Of a stretch of DNA of 64,000 nt, positions 55,161-64,000 are shown piece by piece. Below the pieces are notes generated by a model. That model was given only the letters and a program-made list of their open reading frames with translations. It was not told the origin of the DNA and searched no databases. The position numbers were made by a program, and so were the translations under genes. The first letter of the stretch is position 1. The number at the start of each line of letters is the position of its first letter. The stretch covers positions 8,140,730 through 8,204,729 of the forward strand of contig NC_058194.1 in the NCBI RefSeq assembly GCF_907165205.1, in the 5' to 3' direction. This stretch comes from Coccinella septempunctata (lineage: Eukaryota > Arthropoda > Insecta > Coleoptera > Coccinellidae).

Positions 55161-55200
55161 AAAAAGAAGAAAAAAAAAAGAAAAAAAAAATAAATAAATT
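55161..55200 (-). repeat. Polypyrimidine tract in the element's 3' region
   Basis: A run of A with a few G on the plus strand, so a U-rich tract with scattered C in the element RNA, between the stop codon and the 3' hairpin. It lies inside the element and is not a poly(A) tail. The true 3' terminus lacks an A tail on the coding strand. Confidence 0.8.
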
Positions 55201-55225
55201 TGAACAGACTTGTAACTTCTCAGTG

Positions 55226-58200
55226 CTAGTTGCGACTGTGTGCCCTCCTGTGACTAAAGAGACCCAACCGTGACCTGCAGATCCTTCCACACTCAGGGCA
55301 TGGATAGTCTCCAACCAGATCTGGCCGCCGCTGTATCCTTCTCGATTCTCCATTATAACTGTGGACCAAAGACCTCCACTGTGACCTGTCTAACGCTAGT
55401 TGTTCCCAGTTATGATTAGCATTAACTGATTTTAGGGATTGATGTAGTGTATCCTTAAACCGCTTATACTGGCCTCCTGGTTTCCGGGCTCCCTCAGTGA
55501 TTTCGCCGTATAGAGCTATTTTGGGGAGTCTTGTGTCCTGCATCCTCAGAATGTGGCCGCTCCATCTGAGTCGGGCCCTCGTTACTTGAGTCTCAATTGT
55601 TGTACAACTCGCGCGCTGCAAGACTTCTGCATTCGAAACTTTGTGGAACCATCTGATGTGCATTATCTGTCTTAGATGACGTTGCTGCGTCTGTTCAAGC
55701 TGTTTAATATGTCGCCTGTAGGGAGTCCAGCTTTCGCTTCCGTAAAGAAGCGTTGGGAGGACCACTGCTCTGTAAACAGCTGTCTTGGTCTTCAGATTGA
55801 GGTCGTGATTTTGGAACACTCTGTCTTTCAGCTTCCAGAATGCCCGTGATGCCGAATTGATACGGTTGTGTATTTCCGTGTCAAGGTTAGCCCTAGTATT
55901 TATGAAGCTTCCCAAGTATTTGAACTGCTCGACCTGTTCTAGAGTTTCATTGTCCAGGCTGATATCTGTTTGAAGGCTTTCTGGCGGACTTACCAGGATT
56001 TTGGTCTTGTCAATATTGAGTCTAAGGCCTAAAGCTTCGTATATATGTTTATAGGTGTCCATCATTATCTGTAGATCCTCTGAGCTGCTAGCGATGAGTG
56101 AACAGTCGTCTGCATATTGAAGTTCCGTGATAAACTTGGTACGGGTTTTTGCTCTGAGGCGCTTCAGGTTAAACAGGCCTCCATCAAATCTGAATCTTAT
56201 CCCAACACCTCTTACGGGCATGCTCATGTCAGCAATTATCGATACAGCTATGGCGAAAATATTGAACAGTAAAGGCGCTAATACGCAGCCTTGTTTTATT
56301 CCAGAGTTGGTTGAGAAATGGTCGGTTGTAGAGCCATTATGCTGTATTCTAGCGGTGTTGTTGGTATGAAGGCTTTTACACACTGCTAGGAATTTTTCGG
56401 GTACTCCAAGACGTGCCATGATTTTCCATAGCGCTCTCCGATTCACCGAGTCGAATGCCTTGCTTAAATCGATGAAGGCTGTATAAATCCTTGATTGTTG
56501 TTCACGGGCCTTTTCTTGTAGCTGTCGCAGTGTAAAAATTAGGTCCACCGTACCTCGATTTGGTCGAAAGCCGCACTGGGATTCAGGTAAAAGCTTCTCT
56601 AAGAGTGGAACCAGACGATTAGCCATAATCTTCGAGAGAATTTTACCGGCCACATTAAGCAACGATATGCCCCTGTAATTGTTGCAATTCGACGTATCGC
56701 CTTTGTTCTTATAGAGGTTGATAACTAAAGCGTCTCTGAAGTCTTGTGGCACATCTCCCTGTTCCCAGATCTTGCGGAATAGTATTAGGAGACTATTGAC
56801 AATGTCCTCATCCAAGGCTTTGAATATCTCCGCCGGAATGCCGTCTAGACCAGGTGACTTATCATTTTTCATATTTTTAATCGCGCTTATGATTTCCGAC
56901 ATTGAGATTTCGTCATCAAGCGATGTCATCGGACTATACGCGGGGAGCAGGTCTAAAATGGATAAATCCGAGTCGTTATTTTGATTCAAGACCTGTGAGT
57001 AATGCTCCTTCCATCTTTCGAGAATTTTTCTATCATCAGTTAGAATAGCTCCATGAGCATCTCTTATAGGAAAGCTAGTTTTTCTGCTTGGACCGTAAAC
57101 AGTTTTAATAGCTTCGAAAAAACGCCTGTAGTCATGGTTATCGGCGTAAGCTTGTATTTCCCTAGCTTTTTCTTTCCACCAGCTGTCCTTGATTTTTCTT
57201 ATTTCTTGACGGACCTCGCGTTTTATGTTTATGAAACCAATTTGGGCTGCAACATCGCCAGGCTTGTTAATTGCGGTTTTCATCGCTTTGTGTTTTGCGT
57301 CCAAAAGGGGTGCGATATAAGTTTCGCTGTCGGCAAACCAGTCTGGGGATTTTCGGGAGCTTTCTGTGCCCAGTATTTCTTTCGCTGTATTTGTAAGGGA
57401 TGACTTGAAACGGAGCCAATGAGTCTCAATGTCGTCGTTATAATCCGGTGGTGTTAGGCTATCTTTGACGGCAGCTGTGAATCTGTCCTTTGTAAAAGGG
57501 TTTTGTAGTTTGGATATTTGAAGGCGCTCTCTTAGATACTTCGGCTTGCGTTGGTATTTTGGGCGCATTGAGATTTTCATTCTCGAGATTACCAGCCTAT
57601 GATCAGTCCAGCACTCCAGATCTGCTCTGGGTTTAGTGACCAACACCTCTTTCAGATCTTTCCTTCTCACGATCACATAGTCGAGGGTATGCCAATGCCC
57701 TGAGCGCGGGTGGCGCCAGGTCCCCCTTGAATTGGGTCTCGTAATAAAATAGGTGTTCGTTATACACAGATTGTGTTCTGCACAAAGAGCCAGCAGACGT
57801 TCTCCATTCGAATTGATGCTGTCTGTGCCGTGTTTCCCTATTATTCCCGGCCATAGTTCTGAGTCTTGACCTTTGCCCACTCTAGCGTTGAAGTCTCCAA
57901 GGAGAATAATTCGTTCCCGTTTTGGGATTTTACTTAATGTAGCAACGAGTGTTTCGTAAAAAGTGTCCTTTAAGTTGTCAGAGGAGTTCCAAGTGGGTGC
58001 GTATACTGCAATGATGTTCACAAACGTGTTATTCGCTGCAGGAAAACGTAGGGTCATTAAACGTTCTGAGATACCAACTGGATTTTCGGTAAGTTTGGCG
58101 GCCAGGTCGTTTCTAATGGCAAAGCCTACGCCATGTTGTCTGATTTCGCCTTCCGGCAAGCCTTTCCAGAAAAAAGTATACGCTTGTTCTACCAAGCTAC

Positions 58201-58465
58201 CTTCGTCCGAAAAGCGTGTTTCGCTTAAAGCAACTATTGCAATGGATGTTCGTTGCAGTTCCTTATCGATTAGGGCAGTACGCCTCTCTGGTCGGTCGGC
58301 CTTGGGGTTGTCTAGCAAGGTTCTGACGTTCCATGCTGCAAAAGCTATGTGCTTTTCATTGGTGTTTGTTCGATGATTCACTCGCTCAGGCACCCTCCCC
58401 CGGAGATCCGAATGGGAGGGTATTTTACCTCCGGATACGAATTTTGTCCTGTTCGACTGATCCAT
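55226..58465 (-). CDS. Endonuclease-reverse transcriptase of an RTE-like retrotransposon
   Basis: The protein has 1079 residues and would carry out target-primed reverse transcription. Residues about 40-295 are an AP-type endonuclease: N46 in AWNVRTL, E82 in LSETRF, Y155 in VYAPT, D191 and N193 in LLGDFNARVG, and D288/H289 in WTDHR. Residues about 520-830 are a reverse transcriptase: D666 in FIDLSKAFD, GIKQGCVLAP at 722-731, YADD at 784-787 and LNIDKTKI at 816-823. A thumb-like region follows, with FKYLGS and LLYGSESWT. The C-terminus carries C1056, C1059, H1072 and H1076, a C-X2-C-X12-H-X3-H zinc finger. The start ATG at 58465 has A at -3 and G at +4, and an in-frame TAA at 58486-58484 lies seven codons upstream. 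All catalytic residues are present and there is no frameshift. No separate ORF1 is seen. Confidence 0.95.
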   Translation of the reverse strand: MDQSNRTKFVSGGKIPSHSDLRGRVPERVNHRTNTNEKHIAFAAWNVRTLLDNPKADRPERRTALIDKELQRTSIAIVALSETRFSDEGSLVEQAYTFFWKGLPEGEIRQHGVGFAIRNDLAAKLTENPVGISERLMTLRFPAANNTFVNIIAVYAPTWNSSDNLKDTFYETLVATLSKIPKRERIILLGDFNARVGKGQDSELWPGIIGKHGTDSINSNGERLLALCAEHNLCITNTYFITRPNSRGTWRHPRSGHWHTLDYVIVRRKDLKEVLVTKPRADLECWTDHRLVISRMKISMRPKYQRKPKYLRERLQISKLQNPFTKDRFTAAVKDSLTPPDYNDDIETHWLRFKSSLTNTAKEILGTESSRKSPDWFADSETYIAPLLDAKHKAMKTAINKPGDVAAQIGFINIKREVRQEIRKIKDSWWKEKAREIQAYADNHDYRRFFEAIKTVYGPSRKTSFPIRDAHGAILTDDRKILERWKEHYSQVLNQNNDSDLSILDLLPAYSPMTSLDDEISMSEIISAIKNMKNDKSPGLDGIPAEIFKALDEDIVNSLLILFRKIWEQGDVPQDFRDALVINLYKNKGDTSNCNNYRGISLLNVAGKILSKIMANRLVPLLEKLLPESQCGFRPNRGTVDLIFTLRQLQEKAREQQSRIYTAFIDLSKAFDSVNRRALWKIMARLGVPEKFLAVCKSLHTNNTARIQHNGSTTDHFSTNSGIKQGCVLAPLLFNIFAIAVSIIADMSMPVRGVGIRFRFDGGLFNLKRLRAKTRTKFITELQYADDCSLIASSSEDLQIMMDTYKHIYEALGLRLNIDKTKILVSPPESLQTDISLDNETLEQVEQFKYLGSFINTRANLDTEIHNRINSASRAFWKLKDRVFQNHDLNLKTKTAVYRAVVLPTLLYGSESWTPYRRHIKQLEQTQQRHLRQIMHIRWFHKVSNAEVLQRASCTTIETQVTRARLRWSGHILRMQDTRLPKIALYGEITEGARKPGGQYKRFKDTLHQSLKSVNANHNWEQLALDRSQWRSLVHSYNGESRRIQRRPDLVGDYPCPECGRICRSRLGLFSHRRAHSRN

Positions 58466-58786
58466 CTTTTTGTAGGAGCTGCGTTAGAAGGTGTTCAAAA
58501 GCTGCACTGGTAACGCTGTCAGTGCAACTTTGGTTGCGGCTACGACTAGATTATCTTGTGGCACAGGCATCCTGAGACGACAAGGTCTGAGACGTAACTT
58601 GAGCAACGCAGAGAGCCATTTCCTGCTCAAGCCAATGTTTAGGCTACGTAATTGTGGGAAACAGAGTTATACCGCTCATGTTCGGTCGCCAGAGCCTCGT
58701 TCGTAAGAACAGGGTGCACCGCGAGTAGGTGAGGTTGGCATTTGAGAGGAGAGGCTATAAAACGCATCCTTTCCCCTTACACCCTT
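58466..58786 (-). other. 5' untranslated region of the retrotransposon
   Basis: Non-coding leader between the element's 5' end and the ATG. It starts AAGGGTGTAAGGGG on the minus strand. No frame in it joins the main ORF, because a TAA stands seven codons before the ATG. Its first 100 bases can fold into an HDV-like ribozyme. It presumably also holds an internal promoter, but none can be identified by eye. Confidence 0.8.
58687..58784 (-). ncRNA. Candidate HDV-like ribozyme at the element's 5' end
   Basis: Minus-strand folding. P1 is GGGTGTA (58784-58778) with TGCACCC (58718-58712). In J1/2, AGGGGAAAGG (58777-58768) pairs with CCTCTCCTCT (58754-58745) in 9 of 10 positions. P2 is TGCCA and CCTC (58740-58731) with GAGG and TGGCG (58698-58687), around an A/CTC internal loop. 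P3 is ACC with GGT, closing a 7-base loop TACTCGC that resembles HDV L3. P4 is GTTC-TTAC-GAAC. This is the nested double pseudoknot of the family. Weak points are that J4/2 is nearly absent (C, then GAG rather than C-N-R-A) and that P1.1 pairing is unclear. HDV-like ribozymes at this position are known in RTE and R2 elements. Confidence 0.5.
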
Positions 58787-58956
58787 GGTCAATTCGGCAA
58801 AGTGTGATATCAATTCCTTGAATACTGTTGGATCAATTCGAACCAAATCTTGAAACTGCACATAGTTTTCGAAATGAGATGCACATAATGAATTTCAGTT
58901 CGATAGTTCAGATAGGAATTGAGATTTCAGTGGTCAATTCGGCAAAGTGTGATATC

Positions 58957-59316
58957 TTTGGCGGTATGTGCTGGGGTGAGTTCACGCTATTTGAGGAAAT
59001 GCGTGCTCTTGGGGTGATTGTTTCGTCCCACTGCTAGGGTCGGTCTCATCAGGTAGGTTAATGAACCCTAGCAGCTACCTACGACAATCGCCGAAGCAGC
59101 GTAGTTTGTGCCTGCTATAAACGCCGGTTACGTCGAGGGTATAGAGTGTTGCGTCGCCGGTGGCGCCATCGTTTGGCGTATGCTGCACCGCAATAGACGT
59201 ATAATCTACCCTGTGATCGCAACCGTCGTGCGCAGTGATGCCATCGTTTGGCTACCCTTGGTACCATCATGGTGAGATGGAGTATTCCTCTACCATGGGT
59301 ACAACTACGCCGCCAC
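58957..59316 (-). mobile_element. 360-bp hammerhead-bearing insert, copy 3
   Basis: Same insert, same ATATC flanks and same host monomers as copy 1. It differs by an A to T change at 59044 (plus strand), which falls in the ribozyme. It starts 170 bp beyond the 5' end of the retrotransposon. Confidence 0.88.
59016..59089 (-). ncRNA. Hammerhead ribozyme, copy 3, stem II damaged
   Basis: Core CTGATGA, GAAA, the GTC triplet, stems I and III and the 10-bp kissing loops are as in copy 1. The change at 59044 turns the stem II strand GTCC into GACC against GGAC, an A-A mismatch in a 4-bp stem. Activity is probably reduced, though the loop kissing may compensate in part. Confidence 0.85.
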
Positions 59317-62275
59317 ATATCAATTCCTCGAAAACTGTTGGATCAATTCGAACCAAATCTTGACACTGCACATAGTTTTCGGATTGAGAAGCACTTGTTG
59401 GATTTCAGTTCGATAGTTCAGATAGGAATTGAGATTTCAGTGGTCTATTCGGCAAAGTGTGATATCAATTCCTCAAAAACTGTTGGATCAATTCGAACCA
59501 AATCTTGAAACTGCAAATAGTTTTCGAAATGAGATGCACATGTTGAATTTTAGATCGATAGTTCTGATAGGAATGGAGATTTCAGTAGTCGATTCGACAA
59601 AATATCATTTCAATTCCTAAGGAACTATTGGATCAATTCGAACCAAATCTTGAAACTGCACATAGTTTTCGAATTGTGATGCACATGGTGAATTTCTGTT
59701 CGATAGTTCTGATAGGAATTGAGATTTCAGTGATCAATTCGGCAAAGTGTGATATCAATTCATTGAAAACTGTTAGATCAATTCGAACCAAATCTTGAAA
59801 GTGCACATAGTTTTCGGATTGAGATGCACTTGTTGAATTTCAGTTCGATAGTTCAGATAGGAATTGAGATTTCAGTGGTCTATTCGGCAAAGTGTGATAT
59901 CAATTCTTCAAAAACTGTTGGATCAATTCGAACCAAATCTTGAAACTGCACATAGTTTTCGAAATGAGATGCACATGTTGAATTTCAGTTCGATAGTTCA
60001 GATAGGAATTGAGATTTCAGTGGTCAATTCGGCAAAGTGTGATATCAATTCCTCGAAAACTGTTGGATCAATTCGAACCAAATCTTGAAACAGCACATAG
60101 TTTTCGGATTGAGATGCACATGTTGAATTTCAGTTCGATAGTTCAGATAGGAATTGAGCATTCAGTGGTCAATTCGGCAAAGTGTGATATCAATTCCTCG
60201 AAAACTGTTGGATCAATTCGAACCAAATCTTGAAATTTTACACCGTTTTCGAATTGAGATGCACATGTTGAATTTCAGTTCGATAGTTCTTATAGGAATT
60301 GATATTTCAGTGGACGATTCGACATAGTATCATTGGAATTCCTAAGGAACTATTGGATCAATTCGAACCAAATCTTGAAACTGCACATAGTTTTCGAATT
60401 GAGATGCACAAGTTGAATTTCAGTTCGATAGTTCAGATAGGAATTGAGATTTCAGTGGTCAATTCGGCAAAGTGTGATATCAATTCCTCGAAAACTGTTG
60501 GATCAATTCGAACCAAATCTTGAAACAGCACATAGTTTTGGAATTGAACTATTGGATCAATTCGAACCAAATCTTGAAACTGCACATAGTTTTCGAAATG
60601 AGATGCACATGTTGAATAACAGTTCGATAGTTCAGATAGGAATTGAGATTTCAGTGGTCAATTCGGCAAAGTGTGATATCAATTCCTCGAAAACTGTTGG
60701 ATCAATTCGAACCAAATCTTGAAATTTTACACAGTTTTCGAATTGAGATGCACATGTTGAATTTCAGTTCGATAGTTCAGATAGGAATTGAGATTTCAGT
60801 GGTCAATTCGGCAAAGTGTGATATCAATTCATCGAAAACTGTTGGATCAATTCGAACCAAATCTTGAAATCTTACACAGTTTTCGAATTGAGATGCACAT
60901 GTTGAATTTCAGTTCGATAGTTCAGATGGGAATTGAGATTTCAGTTATCAATTCGGCAAAGTGTGATATCAATTCCTCAAAAACTGTCCGATCAATTCGA
61001 ACCAAATCTTGAAACTGCACATAGTTTTCGAAATGAGATGCACATGTTGAATTTCAGATCGTTAGTTCTGATAGGAATGGAGATTTCAGTAGTCGATTCG
61101 ACAAAATATAATTTCAATTCATAAGGAACTACTGGATCAATTCGACCCAAATCTCGAAACTGTACACATTTTTCGAATTGAGATGCACATGTTGAATTTC
61201 AGTTCGATAGTTCAGATAGGAATTGAGATTTCAGTGGTCAATTCGGCAAAGTGTGATAACAATTCCTCGAAAACTGTTGGATCAATTCGAACCAAATCTT
61301 GAAACTGCACATAGTTTTCGAATTGAGATGCACATGTTGAATTTCAGTTCGATAGTTCAGATAGGAATTGAGATTTCAGTGGTCTATTCGGCAAAGTGTG
61401 ATATCAATTCCTCGAAAACTGTTGGATCAATTCGAACCAAATCTTGAAATTTTACACAGTTTTCGAATTGGGATGCACATGTTGAATTTCAAGTCGATAG
61501 TTCTGATAGGAATTGAGATTTCAGTGGTCGATTCGACAAAGTATCATTTCAATTCCTAAGGAACTATTGGATCAATTCGACCCAAATCTCGAAACTGTAC
61601 ACAGTTTTCGAATTGAGATGCACATGTTGAATTTCAGTTCGATAGTTCAGATAGGAATTGAGATTTCAGTGGTCAATTCGGCAAAGTGTGATATCAATTC
61701 CTCAAAAACTGTTGGATCAATTCGAACCAAATCTTGAAACAGCACATAGTTTTGGAATTGAGATGCACATGTTGAATTTCAAATCGATAGTTCAGATAGG
61801 AATTGAGATTTCAGTGGTCAATTCGGCTAAGTGTGATGTCAATTCCTCGAAAACTGTTGGACCAATTCGACCCGAATCTTGAAACTGCACATAGTTTTCG
61901 AATTGAGATGCACATGTTGAATTTCAGATCGATAGTTCAGATATTAATTGAGATTTCAGTGGACGATTCGACATAGTATCATTTGAATTCCTAAGGAACT
62001 ATTGGATCAATTCGAACCAAATCTTGAAACTGCACATAGTTTTCGAATTGAGATGCACATGTTGAATTTCAGTTCGATAGTTCAGATAGGAATTGAGATT
62101 TTAGTGGTCAATTCGGCAAAGTGTGATATCAATTCCTTGAATACTGTTGGATCAATTCGAACCAAATCTTGAAACTGCACATAGTTTTCGAAATGAGATG
62201 CACATAATGAATTTCAGTTCGATAGTTCAGATAGGAATTGAGATTTCAGTGGTCAATTCGGCAAAGTGTGATATC

Positions 62276-62635
62276 TTTGGCGGTATGTGCTGGGGTGAGT
62301 TCACGCTATTTGAGGAAATGCGTGCTCTTGGGGTGATTGTTTCGTCCCACTGCTAGGGTCGGACTCATCAGGTAGGTTAATGAACCCTAGCAGCTACCTA
62401 CGACAATCGTCGAAGCAGCGTAGTTTGTGCCTGCTATAAACGCCGGTTACGTCGAGGGTATAGAGTGTTGCGTCGCCGGTGGCGCCATCGTTTGGCGTAT
62501 GCTGCACCGCAATAGACGTATAATCTACCCTTTGATCGCAACCGTCGTGCGCAGTGATGCCATCGTTTGGCTACCCTTGGTACCATCATGGTGAGATGGA
62601 GTATTCCTCTACCATGGGTACAACTACGCCGCCAC
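62276..62635 (-). mobile_element. 360-bp hammerhead-bearing insert, copy 4
   Basis: Same insert and flanks as copy 1. At least two substitutions: C to T at 62410, just outside the ribozyme core, and G to T near 62532 (ACCCTTTGATCGC instead of ACCCTGTGATCGC). Confidence 0.88.
62335..62408 (-). ncRNA. Type III hammerhead ribozyme, copy 4
   Basis: Core, stems I-III and both kissing-loop strands are identical to copy 1. Predicted cut is between 62402 and 62401 on the minus strand. The nearby change at 62410 only affects a possible extension of stem III beyond a C-A mismatch. Confidence 0.92.
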
Positions 62636-64000
62636 ATATCAATTCCTCGAAAACTGTTGGATCAATTCGAACCAAATCTTGAAACTGCACATAGTTTTCG
62701 GATTGAGAAGCACTTGTTGAATTTCAGTTCGATAGTTCAGATAGGAATTGAGATTTCAGTGGTCTATTCGGCAAAGTGTGATATCAATTCCTCAAAAACT
62801 GTTGGATCAATTCGAACCAAATCTTGAAACTGCAAATAGTTTTCGAAATGAGATGCACATGTTGAATTTTAGATCGATAGTTCTGATAGGAATGGAGATT
62901 TCAGTAGTCGATTCGACAAAATATCATTTCAATTCCTAAGGAACTATTGGATCAATTCGAACCAAATCTTGAAACTGCACATAGTTTTCGAATTGTGATG
63001 CACATGGTGAATTTCTGTTCGATAGTTCTGATAGGAATTGAGATTTCAGTGATCAATTCGGCAAAGTGTGATATCAATTCATTGAAAACTGTTAGATCAA
63101 TTCGAACCAAATCTTGAAAGTGCACATAGTTTTCGGATTGAGATGCACTTGTTGAATTTCAGTTCGATAGTTCAGATAGGATTTGAGATTTCAGTGGTCT
63201 ATTCGGCAAAGTGTGATATCAATTCCTCAAAAACTGTTGGATCAATTCGAACCAAATCTTGAAACTGCACATAGTTTTCGAAATGAGATGCACATGTTGA
63301 ATTTCAGTTCGATAGTTCAGATAGGAATTGAGATTTCAGTGGTCAATTCGGCAAAGTGTGATATCAATTCCTCGAAAACTGTTGGATCAATTCGAACCAA
63401 ATCTTGAAACAGCACATAGTTTTGGAATTGAACTATTGGATCAATTCGAACCAAATCTTGAAACTGCACATAGTTTTCGAATTGAGATGCACATGTTGAA
63501 TTTCCGTTCGATAGTTCAGATAGGAATTGAGATTTCAGTGGTCAATTCGGCAAAGTGTGATATCGATTCCTTGAAAACTGTTGGATCAATTCGAACCAAA
63601 TCTTGAAACTGCACACAGTTTTCGAATTGAGATGCACATCTTGAATTTCAGTTCGATAATTCAGATAGGAATTGAGATTACAGTGGTCAATTCGGCAAAG
63701 TGTGATATCAATTCCTCGAAAACTGTTGGATCAATTCGGACCAAATCTTGAAACTGTACATAGTTTTCGAATTGAGATGCACATGTTGAATTTCAGTTCG
63801 ATAGTTCAGATAGGAATTGAGCATTCAGTGGTCAATTCGGCAAAGTGTGATATCAATTCCTCGAAAACTGTTGGATCAATTCGAACCAAATCTTGAAATT
63901 TTACACCGTTTTCGAATTGAGATGCACATGTTGAATTTCAGTTCGATAGTTCTTATAGGAATTGATATTTCAGTGGACGATTCGACATAGTATCATTGGA

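Larger units (their letters stand above)
55127..58786 (-). mobile_element. RTE-like non-LTR retrotransposon, apparently full length
   Basis: A 3660-bp element with a 5' untranslated region of about 320 bp, one intact ORF and a 98-bp 3' region. The size, single ORF with N-terminal AP endonuclease, very short 3' region and RT features (LNIDKTKI, the FKYLGS block, LLYGSESWT) fit the RTE clade. Left flank satellite ends ...GATTTTAGT at 55126 and right flank resumes GGTCAATTCGG at 58787. The uninterrupted paralogues at 46926-46940 and 62097-62111 read straight through that join. Target duplication is thus 0-1 bp (a shared T). Its base composition contrasts sharply with the satellite. The intact frame suggests a recent insertion. 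Confidence 0.93.
58787..64000 (+). repeat. 145-bp satellite array, block D, right part
   Basis: Continuation of block D after the retrotransposon, up to the window edge. It carries insert copies 3 and 4, which are 3319 bp apart. The HOR offset across the retrotransposon is 6979 bp, and after subtracting the 3660-bp element it is the same 3319 bp. So the retrotransposon inserted after that duplication, or was not copied with it. Confidence 0.96.

Noticed and set aside
57010..57050. Second hammerhead-like motif (CTGATGA followed by CTCGAAAG on the minus strand) within the RT gene
   Set aside because: The bases next to the core do not pair as stem II and stem III and cleavage site are missing. 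It is coding sequence (TDDRKILER) matching by chance.
57053..58376. Plus-strand open frames of 71-137 codons opposite the retrotransposon ORF
   Set aside because: They are antisense shadows of the conserved reverse transcriptase/endonuclease frame.
55127..58786. Host gene similar to craniofacial development protein 2
   Set aside because: Endonuclease domains of RTE-like elements are often annotated that way. Here the same frame continues into a full reverse transcriptase, so it is a retrotransposon.
1..64000. CRISPR array
   Set aside because: Repeats are directly tandem, 145 bp long, with no unique spacers and no cas genes.

Overview
The window is eukaryotic satellite DNA with almost no unique sequence. 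Roughly 400 tandem copies of an A+T-rich 145-bp monomer fill everything except one 3.66-kb non-LTR retrotransposon and four copies of a 360-bp insert. There are no bacterial-type genes, rRNA, tRNA or CRISPR. The RTE-like retrotransposon and satellite architecture suggest an animal, probably an invertebrate, in pericentromeric or other heterochromatin. The species cannot be read from the sequence.

Layout. The array is cut into four blocks of opposite monomer orientation. Taking the strand that reads GATTTCAGTGG as '+', they are: A, 1-6910 (-); B, 6911-22340 (+); C, 22341-37994 (-); D, 37995-64000 (+). Each switch is abrupt and shows 2-3 bp of microhomology. Blocks A and C share a higher-order repeat (HOR) of 12 monomers (1734 bp) and long, nearly identical tracts. 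Block B has its own HOR variants, including 724-bp and 2174-bp duplications. Block D is built from 6.3-7.2 kb duplications whose offsets differ by whole monomers.

Block D also carries four copies of a 360-bp G+C-richer insert (40471, 47105, 58957, 62276). All sit at the same monomer position between 5-bp ATATC duplications, and two paralogous empty sites exist. On the minus strand each insert holds a complete type III hammerhead ribozyme motif: CTGATGA, GAAA, a GTC cleavage triplet, three stems and a perfect 10-bp loop I-loop II kissing helix. Copy 3 has a base change that breaks stem II.

The retrotransposon (55127-58786, minus) has one intact 1079-codon frame: AP-type endonuclease, reverse transcriptase with YADD, and a C-terminal C2H2 finger. 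It is inserted in a satellite monomer with 0-1 bp of target duplication. Its first 100 nt can be folded into an HDV-like double pseudoknot, as known for some RTE and R2 elements. If so, the minus strand of block D would encode two different kinds of self-cleaving RNA. The hammerhead inserts are the strongest candidate here for an undescribed system.
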